DNA from: Variovorax paradoxus
GTDB taxonomy: Bacteria > Pseudomonadota > Gammaproteobacteria > Burkholderiales > Burkholderiaceae_C
Assembly (NCBI RefSeq): GCF_029919115.1
Contig: NZ_CP123990.1
Span: forward strand, 5,296,501 to 5,360,500
Direction: 5' to 3'
DNA length: 64,000 nt
This document shows positions 26,867 to 36,631 of the stretch, in pieces; the first letter of the stretch is position 1; each line of letters opens with the position of its first letter. The translations under genes were made by a program, and so were the position numbers. The notes below the pieces were generated by a model. It did no database searches and was not told the DNA's origin. It saw only the letters and a program-made list of their open reading frames with translations.

Positions 26867-27526
26867 GTGGTGCAGCGAACCAACGTCCTGCTGACCGGTT
26901 TCGATCCGTTCGACCGCGAAGCCCTCAACCCCTCTTGGGAAGCCGTGCGTGCGCTCGATGGCTGGAAGTGCGGCCGTGCCACCGTGCATGCGCGCCAGAT
27001 GCCTTGCGTTTTCGGCGATGCCATCGAGGCGCTTGCAGGCGCCATGGACGAACTTCAGCCGCAGCTGGTGCTGTGCATCGGCCAGGCCGGCGGCCGTGCG
27101 GAGATCACGCCAGAGCGCGTGGCCATCAACATCGACGACGGCCGCATCGCCGACAACGCGGGCTGGCAGCCGATCGACACCCCTGTGGTGCGCGGTGCGC
27201 CCGCGGCGTATTTTTCGACGCTGCCGATCAAGGCCATCGTGCGCGACCTGCGCGCGGCCGGCGTGCCCGCGTCGGTGTCGAACACCGCGGGCACCTTCGT
27301 CTGCAACCACATCTTCTACGGCCTGATGCACCGCATGGCCACGCACCCGGTGCAGGGGCTGCGCGGCGGGTTCATCCATATTCCGTACCTGCCCGAGCAG
27401 GCGGCGCGCTTTCCGGGGGTGCCCAGCATGTCGCTGGTCACCATGGTCGAGGCGCTGCGCGTCGCGGTGGCCACCTCTCTGGCTGTTGAAAAGGACATTG
27501 CCGAAACCGGCGGTCAGCTCCACTGA
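26867..27526 (+). CDS. pcp: pyrrolidone-carboxylate peptidase (pyroglutamyl peptidase I)
   Basis: C15-family cysteine peptidase that releases N-terminal pyroglutamate from peptides (219 aa). The catalytic triad can be placed by family spacing at Glu83 (TPERVAIN), Cys146 (AGTFVCNH) and His171 ([12 protein letters not shown]). Start is one of two adjacent GTG codons (26867/26870). Sixteen bases after pxpA, it completes a pathway: Pcp liberates pyroglutamate and PxpABC converts it to glutamate. It overlaps the convergent hydrolase by 13 bases. Confidence 0.92.
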   Translation: MVQRTNVLLTGFDPFDREALNPSWEAVRALDGWKCGRATVHARQMPCVFGDAIEALAGAMDELQPQLVLCIGQAGGRAEITPERVAINIDDGRIADNAGWQPIDTPVVRGAPAAYFSTLPIKAIVRDLRAAGVPASVSNTAGTFVCNHIFYGLMHRMATHPVQGLRGGFIHIPYLPEQAARFPGVPSMSLVTMVEALRVAVATSLAVEKDIAETGGQLH

Positions 27527-28215
27527 GCCAGCCAGGCGAGCAGCGCCGCATTGACGAGCGCGGGCTTCTCCATCGTGAGCATGTGCCCGCATTGCGGCAG
27601 CCACACCACTTCGGCATGCGGCACCAGCGCCGCAATTTCGCGCGTGCGGTCGGGCGGTGTCAGCCGGTCCGTGTCACCGCAAACCAGGAGCACCGGCGCA
27701 CGCAGAGAAGGCAGGTGGGGGCGCGCATCGGGGCGCCGCATCACCGCGCGGTTCTGGCTGATGAGCTGCTGCGTGCCGGCGTCCAGCACGATCTCTACGT
27801 AGCGCTCGACCAGCGCCTGGTCGGCCGCCTGCGTGGGGTGAAACGCGAAGACGGCGTTCGGCTCGATCACGTCGCGCAGTTCACCGCGCTCGAACAGTTC
27901 GATGGCGCTTTCGCGCAGTTCGTACATGTCCGGCGACTCGGGCCGCGCGTTGGTGCCCAACAGCGCAAGCCCCGCAATGCGCTCGGGCGCCTGCCGCGCG
28001 GCTTCCATGGCCACCATGCCGCCCATCGATGCACCGCACAGCACCAGCGGGCCGGGGTTCTCGCGCAGCACGGCCGCGGCCATGTCTTCGATGCTGTCGT
28101 GGCGCATGTGGGCATCGCTCACGCGCGCCTCGAACATGGCCGGAAGAACGGGGAGCTGGGCCTCCCAGAGGCGCTCGTCGCAGGCGAGGCCGGGCAGCAA
28201 GACAAGGTGTGGCAT
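27514..28215 (-). CDS. alpha/beta hydrolase
   Basis: A 233-residue alpha/beta-hydrolase-fold protein. The nucleophile elbow is CGASMGGM (Ser in G-x-S-x-G), the acid is likely Asp in [11 protein letters not shown], and the catalytic His is in [26 protein letters not shown] forms the oxyanion-loop region. The substrate cannot be told from sequence; it resembles the MhpC/BioH-like group. The 3' end overlaps pcp on the other strand. Confidence 0.88.
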   Translation of the reverse strand: MPHLVLLPGLACDERLWEAQLPVLPAMFEARVSDAHMRHDSIEDMAAAVLRENPGPLVLCGASMGGMVAMEAARQAPERIAGLALLGTNARPESPDMYELRESAIELFERGELRDVIEPNAVFAFHPTQAADQALVERYVEIVLDAGTQQLISQNRAVMRRPDARPHLPSLRAPVLLVCGDTDRLTPPDRTREIAALVPHAEVVWLPQCGHMLTMEKPALVNAALLAWLAQWS

Positions 28216-28359
28216 GAGGCGGATTTTGCGTCATCGCGCGCTCCGGCGTAACGGCATAGGCTGCTTGGCCAGAAGCCATTCGGCAGCGGAATCGACATAC
28301 TTTCCGTTGCTGCGCGATTTGCGGTTCGCGCGTTTCCGCTTCCTACCGAGGACAAGAAA

Positions 28360-29001
28360 ATGAACCTGGTTCAACGCGTGCAGGACATCCTGCTCAAACC
28401 CAAGGCCACCTGGCCCGCCATCGATGCAGAGCCCGCGGACACCGCATCGCTCTACAAGAACTACGTGATGATCCTTGCGCTGATACCGGCGGTGGCGGGT
28501 TTCATCGGCCTGTCGGTCATCGGCTTCGGCGCCTTCGGTGTCGACTTCCGCGTGCCCGTGGTCACGGGGCTCGTGAACATGGTCGTCGGCTACGTGCTCT
28601 CGCTCGTCATGGTGTTTGTGCTGGCGTTGATCATCGATGCGCTGGCGCCCACATTCGAAGGCTCGAAGAGCCAGATCGGTGCGCTCAAGCTGTCGGCCTA
28701 TGCCAGCACGGCGAGCTTCCTGGGCGGGGTGTTCAGCCTGATTCCGTCGCTGTCGATCCTGGGCGCGCTCGCGGCGCTCTACGGCATCTACCTGATCTAC
28801 GTGGGCCTGCCGGTGCTCATGAAATGCCCGCCGGACAAGGCGCTGGCATATACGGCCGTGGTGGTGGTTTGCGCCATCATCGGCGGCGTGGTGATCGCCT
28901 GGGTGCTCTCGCTTCTGACACCCTCGCCCACGCGCGTGAGCACGGCACCGCTCGCAATGCAGGTGGCGGCCATGCAACAGATGGTGCCGCCGAGGCTCTG
29001 A
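28360..29001 (+). CDS. Yip1 family membrane protein
   Basis: A 213-residue membrane protein with five hydrophobic helices. The N-terminus NLVQRVQDILLKPKATWPAI is the typical entry segment of bacterial Yip1/YIP1-domain proteins. The ribosome site GAGG lies eight bases before the ATG. The function in bacteria is unknown. The phosphatase gene starts 33 bases later. Confidence 0.85.
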   Translation: MNLVQRVQDILLKPKATWPAIDAEPADTASLYKNYVMILALIPAVAGFIGLSVIGFGAFGVDFRVPVVTGLVNMVVGYVLSLVMVFVLALIIDALAPTFEGSKSQIGALKLSAYASTASFLGGVFSLIPSLSILGALAALYGIYLIYVGLPVLMKCPPDKALAYTAVVVVCAIIGGVVIAWVLSLLTPSPTRVSTAPLAMQVAAMQQMVPPRL

Positions 29002-29033
29002 GGGCCGCGCATGCGGTGGAGAATGGGCGTTCC

Positions 29034-29726
29034 ATGCCAACGCCCACACCCGACTCCGCGACCGAACTCATCCTGATCCGCCACGGCGAAACGGCCTGGA
29101 ACCGCGAACTGCGTTTTCAGGGGCATGCCGATGTGCCGCTCAACGACATGGGGCACGAGCAGGCGCGCCGGCTGGGCTTGCGGATGGCGGGCGAGACGGC
29201 GCAGCACATTGTCAGCAGCGACCTCCTTCGAGCGCAGCAAACCGCGGCGCCGGCGTCGCTGCAGCTGTCGCTCCCGGTGGTCACATCGGCGAGCTTGCGC
29301 GAGCAGCACTTCGGCGTGGTCGAAGGCATGCGGGCCGACGAAATACAAGCCCTGCACCCCAGGGCATGGGAAGAGTGGCTGCAGTTCCGCGAGGACCACG
29401 CCATGCCCGAGGGCGAGTCGGCACGCGAATTCCACACGCGCATCGTTGCGGCACTGGGCAACCTTGCAGCCACCTACCGTGGGCAGCGCCTGGTGGTCGT
29501 TACCCACGGCGGCGTGCTCGACATGGTGTGGCGCACCGCACGCGGCCTCAGCCTCAGCGGGCCGCGTCAGAGCGACATTCCCAATGCGGGCTTCAACCGC
29601 ATCCGCATCGCCGACCCTGCAATGCCCGACGCCATAGAGATCGTCGACTGGGCCGACACGCGGCACCTTGCCGACCTGCCGCCGCAGCCGGTGTACGACC
29701 AGCGGCGGCATCTCGAAAAAACCTGA
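29034..29726 (+). CDS. histidine phosphatase family protein
   Basis: A 230-residue phosphoglycerate-mutase-like phosphatase. The catalytic motif is LIRHGETAWNRE (RHG with nucleophile His), with the second His in VVVTHGGVLDMV and the conserved acid in LREQHFGVVEGM. Bacterial members act on sugar phosphates, alpha-ribazole phosphate or similar; none can be assigned here. It starts at the ATG at 29034, with GGAG 11 bases upstream. Confidence 0.9.
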   Translation: MPTPTPDSATELILIRHGETAWNRELRFQGHADVPLNDMGHEQARRLGLRMAGETAQHIVSSDLLRAQQTAAPASLQLSLPVVTSASLREQHFGVVEGMRADEIQALHPRAWEEWLQFREDHAMPEGESAREFHTRIVAALGNLAATYRGQRLVVVTHGGVLDMVWRTARGLSLSGPRQSDIPNAGFNRIRIADPAMPDAIEIVDWADTRHLADLPPQPVYDQRRHLEKT

Positions 29727-29749
29727 GCCGCCCGCACGGGCGCGTCCCT

Positions 29750-31345
29750 TCAGGTGCAGCTGCCGGCCTTCGGCGTGCGCAGCAAAGGCCGGCCGGCACC
29801 AATGCCCGTGGGCTTGCCGGCGTCTACTGCCAGGCGGCCGTTCACCAGCACCGTGACCACGCCTTCGGACAGCAGCGTCGGTTGGGTGTAAGTGGCCTTG
29901 GCGGCATAGCGAGCGGGGTCGAACACGACCACGTCGGCGTAGTAGCCGGGCCGCAGGTGCCCGCGTTGTTTCAGCCCCAGCGTGTCGGCGGTCAGCGACG
30001 AGCTGCTGCGAATGAACTGCCCCAGCGAGATCGTGTGTTCCTTCACCACGTACTGCTCGTACTTGCGTGCAAAGGTGCCGTAGGCGCGTGGATGGCCCAA
30101 CGAGGAGTCGGATGACGTCATGACCCACGGCCGCTTCATGAATGCGCGCACGTCGTCGTCGCTCTGGTTGAACGAGGCGATGTTCAGGTCGCCGTCCCGT
30201 AGCACGGCAATGGCGGCATCCACCGGGTCGGCGTTCGAGGCCGTGGCCACGTCGGCCAGCGTCTTCCCCACGTACTTGGTGCTGCCGGCTGAAAACAGGA
30301 TGGTCTCCGGACCGCCACGCAGGCGCAGGTTCTCGCGCATACCGGTTCGCAGGCGCTCCTGGACGGCCGCATCGTCGAAGCGCTTGAGCATGGCCTCGCG
30401 CCCGCCGTCGACTGCCCAGGGCGGCACCAGCGCTGCCGAGAAGCGTGTGCTCGATGCCGTCCACGGATAGTGATCGGCGGTGATGTCGAGACCGGCGGCA
30501 CGCTCTTTCTCGATGCGGCGGATGATGTCGCCGCTTTGGCCCTGCACATCCACGCCCAGTGCCTTGATGTGGGCCACGTGCACCGGCAGGCGCGCCTCAT
30601 GGCCGATGCGGATCACTTCCTCGATGGAGCCCTTGAGCCCGATGTTGTACATCGACTCATCGCGGATGTGGCTGTCGTAGAGCCCGCCGTGGCGAGCGGC
30701 GACCTTCGCGAGTTCGATGACTTCCTCGGTCTTCGAGAAATTCTGCGGCGGATAGAAAAGCCCGGTCGAGAGCCCCAGCGCACCATCGCACATGGCCCGG
30801 CTCACGTGCCTGCGCATGGCGTCGAGCTGCTCGGGCGTCGGCGCGCGATTGGCTTCGCCCAACTGGTCGATGCGCACGGGGCCGAAGCCAACGTACATGG
30901 CAACGTTGGTTCCAACGGGGGCCGACCGCAGGCGCTGGGTCTGTGCGGCAATGTCGAAGCCGCCGAAACCGTCATTGCCGATCACCGCCGTGGTCACGCC
31001 CTGGGTCAGGAAGGGAATGTTCAGGCGCTTGCGCGGATCTGTGGAATGCAGGTCGGCATCGGCGTGGGTGTGCGCGTCGATGAAGCCCGGTGCCACGACC
31101 ATGCCGGTCGTATCGATGGTTCGCCGTGCAACGAACTGTGCAGGTGCCTTCCGGCCCGCGAAAACGATGCGATCGCCCACGATGCCGACATCGCCAACCA
31201 CGGGCTCATTCGAATCGCCCGTGTAGACGGTGCCGCCGCGCAGCAGCAGGTCGAGTTCGACCGGGGCATCGGTCGCGGCATGTGCCGCGTTGGAGAGGCC
31301 CGCGAGGGCCGCGAGCACGGCAAGCACGGCAACTGATTTCTGCAT
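29750..31345 (-). CDS. exported N-acyl-D-amino-acid deacylase (D-aminoacylase-like amidohydrolase)
   Basis: A 531-residue amidohydrolase with a signal peptide (about 1-23, ending NAAHA). Metal and family motifs appear in order: APGFIDAHTHADAD, ALGLSTGLFYPPQ, SHIRDES, PVHVAHIKALG, ADHYPW and a late SSDSS segment, matching D-aminoacylases and related N-acyl-D-glutamate deacylases. The reaction would be hydrolysis of N-acyl-D-amino acids in the periplasm. Substrate chirality is inferred from the family only. It stands alone, 111 bases downstream of the TPR gene's stop on the same strand. Confidence 0.88.
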   Translation of the reverse strand: MQKSVAVLAVLAALAGLSNAAHAATDAPVELDLLLRGGTVYTGDSNEPVVGDVGIVGDRIVFAGRKAPAQFVARRTIDTTGMVVAPGFIDAHTHADADLHSTDPRKRLNIPFLTQGVTTAVIGNDGFGGFDIAAQTQRLRSAPVGTNVAMYVGFGPVRIDQLGEANRAPTPEQLDAMRRHVSRAMCDGALGLSTGLFYPPQNFSKTEEVIELAKVAARHGGLYDSHIRDESMYNIGLKGSIEEVIRIGHEARLPVHVAHIKALGVDVQGQSGDIIRRIEKERAAGLDITADHYPWTASSTRFSAALVPPWAVDGGREAMLKRFDDAAVQERLRTGMRENLRLRGGPETILFSAGSTKYVGKTLADVATASNADPVDAAIAVLRDGDLNIASFNQSDDDVRAFMKRPWVMTSSDSSLGHPRAYGTFARKYEQYVVKEHTISLGQFIRSSSSLTADTLGLKQRGHLRPGYYADVVVFDPARYAAKATYTQPTLLSEGVVTVLVNGRLAVDAGKPTGIGAGRPLLRTPKAGSCT

Positions 31346-31456
31346 GGAACGTAACTGGATCGATGTGGAGCGGCCAGTTTAGAAGTCGCTCCCGCGTGCC
31401 TGTTAATTCCTTTTGCGACACGCCCCATGACTGGAAGGCATGACCTCGCTTGCCCC

Positions 31457-32815
31457 TCAAAGGCGAGAAGCCAGCTGCTCGAGCCCGAGCCGCGCATAGA
31501 CATCGCTCGTTTGGCGCCGCAGCCGCAGCGATTCGGGCTGGCCATTGAGCTGCTGCTGCAGGATGCCCTGCGCACCCGTGAGCGTGGCTTCGGTGCCGGC
31601 ACGCACGAGGGCATCGAGGTACGCCTGCTCGAAGAGGTCGCGCTGCGCATGGCTGCCACCGATTTCGACCAGGCGAGGCAAGGCGCTGCCGAGCCCTTCG
31701 ATGGCCGAAGCGAAGTCGCCTTGCGCATGGGCAATGAGCCCGCGAGCGGCCGGCACGCACACGTGCTGCCACGCGGCGCGGGTGGAGACGGGTGCGCGTG
31801 GCGCATAAGCCTCCATGTTGCACAGCAGCGCATCCGCCTCGGGCCGGCCCGCGCGGGCCAGGCCATAGAGGTACTGCAGGTCGAGAAAGGGCAGCACATG
31901 GTCGGCCTGGCGCTGCACGAGATAGCGGCCCACGTCGCTCCACCGCGAGCCGGCATCGATGCCCGCGAGCTCGAAGCGCGCGAGCAGCGAGACTGCGCCG
32001 ATCTGGTCTTGCGAGTAGTCCTTTGCCACGCCCCACACTTCGCGGTCGTACACCGCGAGTGCTTCCGCATCGCGCCCGAGCTCGATGAGGAACAGGGCCA
32101 CATGCCACCAGTTGTGCGTGACCATGAACGAATTGAGCCCGGTCCAGGTGTCGCTTACGCCCTGCATGAACGCCAGGCCTTCGGAAAGCCGGCCTTCTGT
32201 AAGCATCACATGCGCCAGCGCGTGGTGCGCCCACGGCTCCTTGCGGCACATGCCGATGGCGTGGCGGGCGCTGGCCTCGGCCTCGCGCATCAGGTGGCAC
32301 TGCTCGTAGCCGAAGGCGGCCATGCCGTGCACATAGGGCACCTCGGACGCGGCCGGCAGTGCGGCAAGCGCGAGCCGGAGCATGCCCGGACAGTCACCGG
32401 TATTGAAGCAGTGATATTGCCCCAGCTTCAGCGACACGAGGTCGCGCGGGTACTCGCGCGACTGCTCCGTGTGCAGCGCAATGGCCCTGGCGATGTCGCC
32501 GTCGGCCCACGCTTCAATCGCTGCGATGTAGCGTTGCTCGCGCGGTGTGGCGCGGCCGGATGCGGCTCGGGCCTTGGCGAGATAGGGACGCGCATTGGCC
32601 ACGGCATCGCGCGATTCGGCGAAGAGGTGAAGCGTTGCGCAATAGGCCTGGACGAGGGGGCTCGAGTCGCTGTCGCCCAGCGCCAACAGATTGACGGCGC
32701 GGGCCTCGGTCGAAACGAAGCCCATGACGAAGTCTTCGACAAGCGGCAGGCTGGCGGCATCGTCGAGCGTGAGCGGGTTGCCGAAGCTGTCGGCGTGCGG
32801 GGTTGCGGCGGGCAT
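31457..32815 (-). CDS. tetratricopeptide-repeat protein (452 aa)
   Basis: A soluble, almost fully helical protein of 452 residues with TPR-like helix pairs throughout, including the segments around PWAHHALAHVMLTEGRLSEGL and ISHAQGDFASAIEGL-like helices. It matches the long TPR family often annotated as tetratricopeptide repeat protein 38-like. I start it at the ATG at 32815 (MPAATPHADSFG); the frame is open upstream to 32917 but that stretch is low-complexity. No enzyme motif is visible. Confidence 0.78.
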   Translation of the reverse strand: MPAATPHADSFGNPLTLDDAASLPLVEDFVMGFVSTEARAVNLLALGDSDSSPLVQAYCATLHLFAESRDAVANARPYLAKARAASGRATPREQRYIAAIEAWADGDIARAIALHTEQSREYPRDLVSLKLGQYHCFNTGDCPGMLRLALAALPAASEVPYVHGMAAFGYEQCHLMREAEASARHAIGMCRKEPWAHHALAHVMLTEGRLSEGLAFMQGVSDTWTGLNSFMVTHNWWHVALFLIELGRDAEALAVYDREVWGVAKDYSQDQIGAVSLLARFELAGIDAGSRWSDVGRYLVQRQADHVLPFLDLQYLYGLARAGRPEADALLCNMEAYAPRAPVSTRAAWQHVCVPAARGLIAHAQGDFASAIEGLGSALPRLVEIGGSHAQRDLFEQAYLDALVRAGTEATLTGAQGILQQQLNGQPESLRLRRQTSDVYARLGLEQLASRL

Positions 32816-32846
32816 GGCCGGATGGTGCCATGCCCCGCCGCGGGCT

Positions 32847-33245
32847 TCAAACGCCCGCTTGCTGGTGGCGGTACTCCTGGGTCTTTCCGCCGTAGCCGTA
32901 GGCCGCGCCGCGGGCATCGATCACGTGGATGTACGACACCTCGTGGAGGTTGGGCCGCAGGCGCGCCATGGCGGCATGCACCTCGCGCAGGTAGCGCGCT
33001 TTTTCCGCCTTGGTGTTGGTTTCGTCCGTGACGCTGATGTCCAGGTGAAACGCCGACTTGCCAAGGGATGCCAGCGACTGCCCGCCGATGAACCACGTGT
33101 CGGCGGCGATGTACTGCACCGTGATGGCGATCACCGGCAACTGCTTGCCGAGCACGCTCTGAGTGAGCTCGGCAACGGTGTCGACGGTCTTGCGGGTGAG
33201 ATCGGCGTCGGGCTCGCCCGAGAGATGAACAACGATGTGCGGCAT
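32847..33245 (-). CDS. tautomerase family protein
   Basis: A 132-residue protein starting Met-Pro-His; removal of Met would expose Pro1, the catalytic base of the 4-oxalocrotonate tautomerase superfamily. The N-terminal beta-alpha unit (MPHIVVHLSGEPDADLTRKT) and the second half (FHLDISVTDETNTKAEKA) fit a fused two-unit tautomerase. The substrate is unknown. It is divergent from a LysR regulator, which may control it. Confidence 0.82.
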   Translation of the reverse strand: MPHIVVHLSGEPDADLTRKTVDTVAELTQSVLGKQLPVIAITVQYIAADTWFIGGQSLASLGKSAFHLDISVTDETNTKAEKARYLREVHAAMARLRPNLHEVSYIHVIDARGAAYGYGGKTQEYRHQQAGV

Positions 33246-33353
33246 TTGGAACTCCGTGAATGAGTGAACGATGGGGCTATTCTGGGCGCTGCGCTTCCAT
33301 CGGAAAAGCAGGAAGATATGATGGCAAGCATCGGATTAACGAATGGATAAGCC

Positions 33354-34223
33354 ATGCAGACATTCGACCTGGAGCAGCTGCGCACTCTTGCTGCGGTGAT
33401 CGATGCCGGCAGCCTCACGGCGGCCGCGCCGCGCGTTTTTCTTTCGCAGTCATCGGTCAGCGAGCAGATCCGCAAGCTCGAAGAGCGGGCAGGGCAGTCA
33501 TTGCTCACGCGCAGCAAGAGCGGCGTGGCGCCGACCGAGGCGGGCACGCGGCTGCTGGCCTATGCGCGCCGCATCCTCGCGCTCAGCGACGAGGCATTTC
33601 GCGACCTGCATGGCGAAACGCTGCAGGGCGAGCTGCGGCTCGCCGTGACCGACTACTTTCGGCCCGGCGATCTCACGCAACTGCTGGCACGGCTTGGCAA
33701 GAGCTATCCGCAGGTGCGACTGAGCGTGAGCATCCTGAAGAGCGACGCGTTGCGGGCGGCCTATGCGAACGGCGAGTTCGACGTGGGGCTGGCGATGCAT
33801 ATCTCAGGTGCGGCCTCTTCGCCGGAGCAGGTTCAAAAGGCGCCGGTGATACGCCGCGAATCGCTCGTGTGGCTTGGCGCAGCCGGCATGCGGTTGACCA
33901 AGGGCGAACCGCTGCGGCTGCTGGCCTTGCCGGACACCTGCTCGTTGCACCAGTACACCGTGGCGCTGCTTCGGCGGCGCAAGGTGCCGTATGTGCTGGC
34001 GCATGTGGCGTCAGGCGTGGCGGGGTTGCAGTCGGCATTGGCTGCGGGGCTTGGGGTGGCGTGCCTGAATGAATCGGCTGTGTGCGAGGGCGTGGGGCGG
34101 CTGGCAGGGCCGCATGGATTGCCGGCGCTGCCCCGGGTTGCGTTTCAGTTCTTGCCCGGCCGGCGGGGCGAAACGGAGTTTGTGACCCGGGCCCGGGAAA
34201 TGCTCGCGACCCAACTGGTATGA
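33354..34223 (+). CDS. LysR-family transcriptional regulator
   Basis: A 289-residue LysR regulator: helix-turn-helix in SLTAAAPRVFLSQSSVSEQI (about 20-39) followed by an effector-binding domain. The 108-base gap to the divergent tautomerase is the normal LysR/target layout, so that gene is the likely target. The effector is unknown. The yitT-like gene 43 bases downstream might be cotranscribed. Confidence 0.9.
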   Translation: MQTFDLEQLRTLAAVIDAGSLTAAAPRVFLSQSSVSEQIRKLEERAGQSLLTRSKSGVAPTEAGTRLLAYARRILALSDEAFRDLHGETLQGELRLAVTDYFRPGDLTQLLARLGKSYPQVRLSVSILKSDALRAAYANGEFDVGLAMHISGAASSPEQVQKAPVIRRESLVWLGAAGMRLTKGEPLRLLALPDTCSLHQYTVALLRRRKVPYVLAHVASGVAGLQSALAAGLGVACLNESAVCEGVGRLAGPHGLPALPRVAFQFLPGRRGETEFVTRAREMLATQLV

Positions 34224-34266
34224 CACCACTCAGAAGTGGCGCAGGACTTGCGTCAAGCTGCATGAC

Positions 34267-34893
34267 ATGAACGCGCCACAACCCAGAACCCCGGCGGATT
34301 TCTTGCGGCACTCCCGCTTCGATGACGCGCAGGCCATCTTTTCAGGCACCTTGTTCGTCGCCATCGCGATGATGCTGTTCGGCCAGGCGGGCTTGCTCAC
34401 GGGCGGCACGGCCGGCATCGCGTTTCTCCTGCACTACGCCACCGGTGTGAGCTTCGGCAAACTCTTCTTCCTGGTCAACTTGCCGTTCTACTGGTTCGCA
34501 TGGCGTCACATGGGGCGGGCGTTCACCATCAAGACCTTCTCGGCGATCGCACTGCTTTCGGTCATGACCGACTGGGCTCCGCGCTACATCTCGATCGATT
34601 CCCTGCACCCAGCCTTCGCAGCCGTGCTCGGCGGATTGCTGCTGGGCACCGGATGCCTGTTTCTCGCCCGCCATCGTGCGAGCCTGGGTGGTGCGACGGT
34701 GCTGACGCTGTACCTGCAGGAAAAGCGCGGCTGGCCTGCCGGCAAGGTGCAGATCGGTATCGATTGCACGGTGGTGCTGCTGGCTCTGTTCGTGATTCCG
34801 CCGCAGCGCGTGGGCTGGTCGGTGTTGGCGGCTGTGGTGATGGGGCTTTTCTTGTGGATCAATCACAAGCCGGGGCGGTACGCTGCGACTTGA
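34267..34893 (+). CDS. YitT family (DUF161) membrane protein
   Basis: A 208-residue membrane protein with five or six hydrophobic segments. FGQAGLLTGGTAGIAFLLHY is the conserved first DUF161 module, and the segment GCLFLARHRASLGGATVL is the second. Unlike long YitT proteins it lacks the C-terminal DUF2179 domain, as is common in proteobacteria. Transport function is suspected for the family but not established. Confidence 0.85.
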   Translation: MNAPQPRTPADFLRHSRFDDAQAIFSGTLFVAIAMMLFGQAGLLTGGTAGIAFLLHYATGVSFGKLFFLVNLPFYWFAWRHMGRAFTIKTFSAIALLSVMTDWAPRYISIDSLHPAFAAVLGGLLLGTGCLFLARHRASLGGATVLTLYLQEKRGWPAGKVQIGIDCTVVLLALFVIPPQRVGWSVLAAVVMGLFLWINHKPGRYAAT

Positions 34894-34964
34894 GTGGTCG
34901 CGCGCTTGTTTTTGGCGCTGCTGTTTTCGGGGCGCTGCTGTTCAGGGCGTGTGCAAAGGCCACC

Positions 34965-35044
34965 GGGTACTCCCCTCCGCGAATGTCCCCCGGGGCTAAA
35001 GGAGGAGGCCGCAGGCCGGGGGACATTCGCGGAGAAAGGTACCC
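34965..35044. repeat. large imperfect palindrome, possible dispersed element
   Basis: The left arm (34965-34993) and right arm (35016-35044) are reverse complements over 19 consecutive bases (CTCCGCGAATGTCCCCCGG and its complement) and again over GGTACC-type ends (GGGTAC/GTACCC), with a four-base mismatched bulge between. The 22-base loop holds GGCTAAAGGAGGAGG. There is no U-tract, and it is far larger than the terminators in this window. It lies between yitT and tctA, both of which end here. It may be a REP-like or stem-loop element, which copy number in the genome would show. Confidence 0.75.
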
Positions 35045-35112
35045 CGTCGGCGGGTGCGCCCCCCGAAGAGTGCCCCGCACGATCAACCCCCGCGTTAGCT
35101 GGGCAAAGGAAG

Positions 35113-36630
35113 TTACTGGGCCGCCAGCCGAGCCAGCTTTCGATCACTCATCCGCTTGGCAACGCGCGGCAACACCAGCACAGCCACGATGATGACCACC
35201 AGCGCAATCGACATCGGCCGTTGGAAGAATACCGAAGCACTGCCTTCGCCAATCGACATGGCGTTGCGCAACTGCGCTTCCGCAAGCGGCCCAAGAATCA
35301 TCCCCACGACCACGGGAGCGGTCGGGAAGTCGAAGCGGCGCATCACCACGCCGAGCAGGCCGATGCCGTAGAGCAGGAACAGGTCGAACGCGCTCTGGCG
35401 CATCCCATAGGCACCCACCGTTGCAAAGATCAGGATGCCCGCGTAGAGCTGCGGCTTGGGAATCTTCAGCAGCTTGACCCACAGGCCGACCATCGGCAGA
35501 TTGAGCACCAGCAGCATCACGTTGCCGATGTAGAGCGAGGCAATCAGCGCCCACACCAGCGCGGCCGATGTGGTGAAGAGCTGCGGTCCGGGCTGGATGC
35601 CGTAGTTCTGGAACGCGCCCAGCAAGATGGCGGTGGTGTTCGACGTGGGAATGCCCAGCGTCAACAGAGGAATCAGCGCCGCCGTCACGGTGGCGTTGTT
35701 CGCGGCCTCGGGGCCGGCCACGCCTTCGATGGCGCCCTTGGTGCCGAACTCGGCCTTGGCATCCGCGTCCTTGGCCAGCTTCTTTTCCGTTGCATAGCTC
35801 AAGAAGGTCGGAATCTCGGTACCGCCGGCCGGAATGCAGCCGAACGGCGTGCCGATGGCGGTGCCGCGCAGCCATGCCGGAATCGAGCGCTTCCAGTCGC
35901 GAGCACTCATGTGCACGCGGGTCAGCTTGTTCTGGGCTTCGACCACCTTGCCTTCGTAGAGCACGGCATACAAAACCTCGGCCACCGCGAACAGGCCCAC
36001 GGCCACCAGCACAATCTCGATGCCGTCGAGCAGCTCGGGAATGCCGCCGGTGTAGCGGCCCTGGCCCGAGATCTGGTCGAGGCCGATGCAGCCGGCCGCA
36101 AGGCCGATGAACAGCGCCGTCATGCCGCGCAGCGTGCTCTTGCCGAGCACCGCGCTCACCGTGGTGAAGGCCAGCAGCATGAGCAAGAAATACTCTGGCG
36201 GTCCAAGCTTGACCGCGAACTCTGCAACGAACGGCGCAAACAGCGTCACGATGACCGTGGCAATGGTCCCCGCCACGAAGGAGCCGATGGCGGCAGTGGC
36301 CAGCGCAGCGCCCGCACGCCCGCTCTTGGCCATCTTGTTGCCCTCCATCGCCGTGACCATGCTGGCTGTTTCACCCGGCGTGTTGAGCAGGATGGAAGTG
36401 GTCGAGCCGCCGTACATGGCGCCGTAGTAGATACCCGAGAAAAAGATCATCGAGGCCGTGATGTCGACCTTGCCGGTAATCGGCAGCAGCATGGCCACCG
36501 CCACGGCCGGGCCAATACCCGGCAGAACGCCAACGGCCGTGCCCAATGCACAGCCCACCAGGCACCAGAGCAGATTGACGGGGGTGATCGCCGCGGCGAA
36601 ACCCGCCATGAGTGCGTTGAAGATTTCCAT
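35113..36630 (-). CDS. tctA: tripartite tricarboxylate transporter, large membrane subunit TctA
   Basis: The main permease subunit (505 aa, about 10-12 TM helices) of a TctCBA transporter. The signature [19 protein letters not shown] near residues 37-55 is the TctA motif, and a matching one occurs in [18 protein letters not shown] in the second half. It starts one base after the tctB stop (TGA-C-ATG), so it is coupled. Uptake of a citrate-like or other carboxylate is inferred. Confidence 0.94.
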   Translation of the reverse strand: MEIFNALMAGFAAAITPVNLLWCLVGCALGTAVGVLPGIGPAVAVAMLLPITGKVDITASMIFFSGIYYGAMYGGSTTSILLNTPGETASMVTAMEGNKMAKSGRAGAALATAAIGSFVAGTIATVIVTLFAPFVAEFAVKLGPPEYFLLMLLAFTTVSAVLGKSTLRGMTALFIGLAAGCIGLDQISGQGRYTGGIPELLDGIEIVLVAVGLFAVAEVLYAVLYEGKVVEAQNKLTRVHMSARDWKRSIPAWLRGTAIGTPFGCIPAGGTEIPTFLSYATEKKLAKDADAKAEFGTKGAIEGVAGPEAANNATVTAALIPLLTLGIPTSNTTAILLGAFQNYGIQPGPQLFTTSAALVWALIASLYIGNVMLLVLNLPMVGLWVKLLKIPKPQLYAGILIFATVGAYGMRQSAFDLFLLYGIGLLGVVMRRFDFPTAPVVVGMILGPLAEAQLRNAMSIGEGSASVFFQRPMSIALVVIIVAVLVLPRVAKRMSDRKLARLAAQ

Positions 36631-36631
36631 G

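Noticed and set aside
31427..33031. A 534-codon plus-strand frame opposite the TPR and tautomerase genes
   Set aside because: It spans two well-supported minus-strand genes and the gap between them, and its translation has no domain signature.
34894..35112. The palindrome region considered as a toxin-antitoxin or defence locus
   Set aside because: No open frame of credible composition lies in the gap, and both flanking genes are ordinary transporters.
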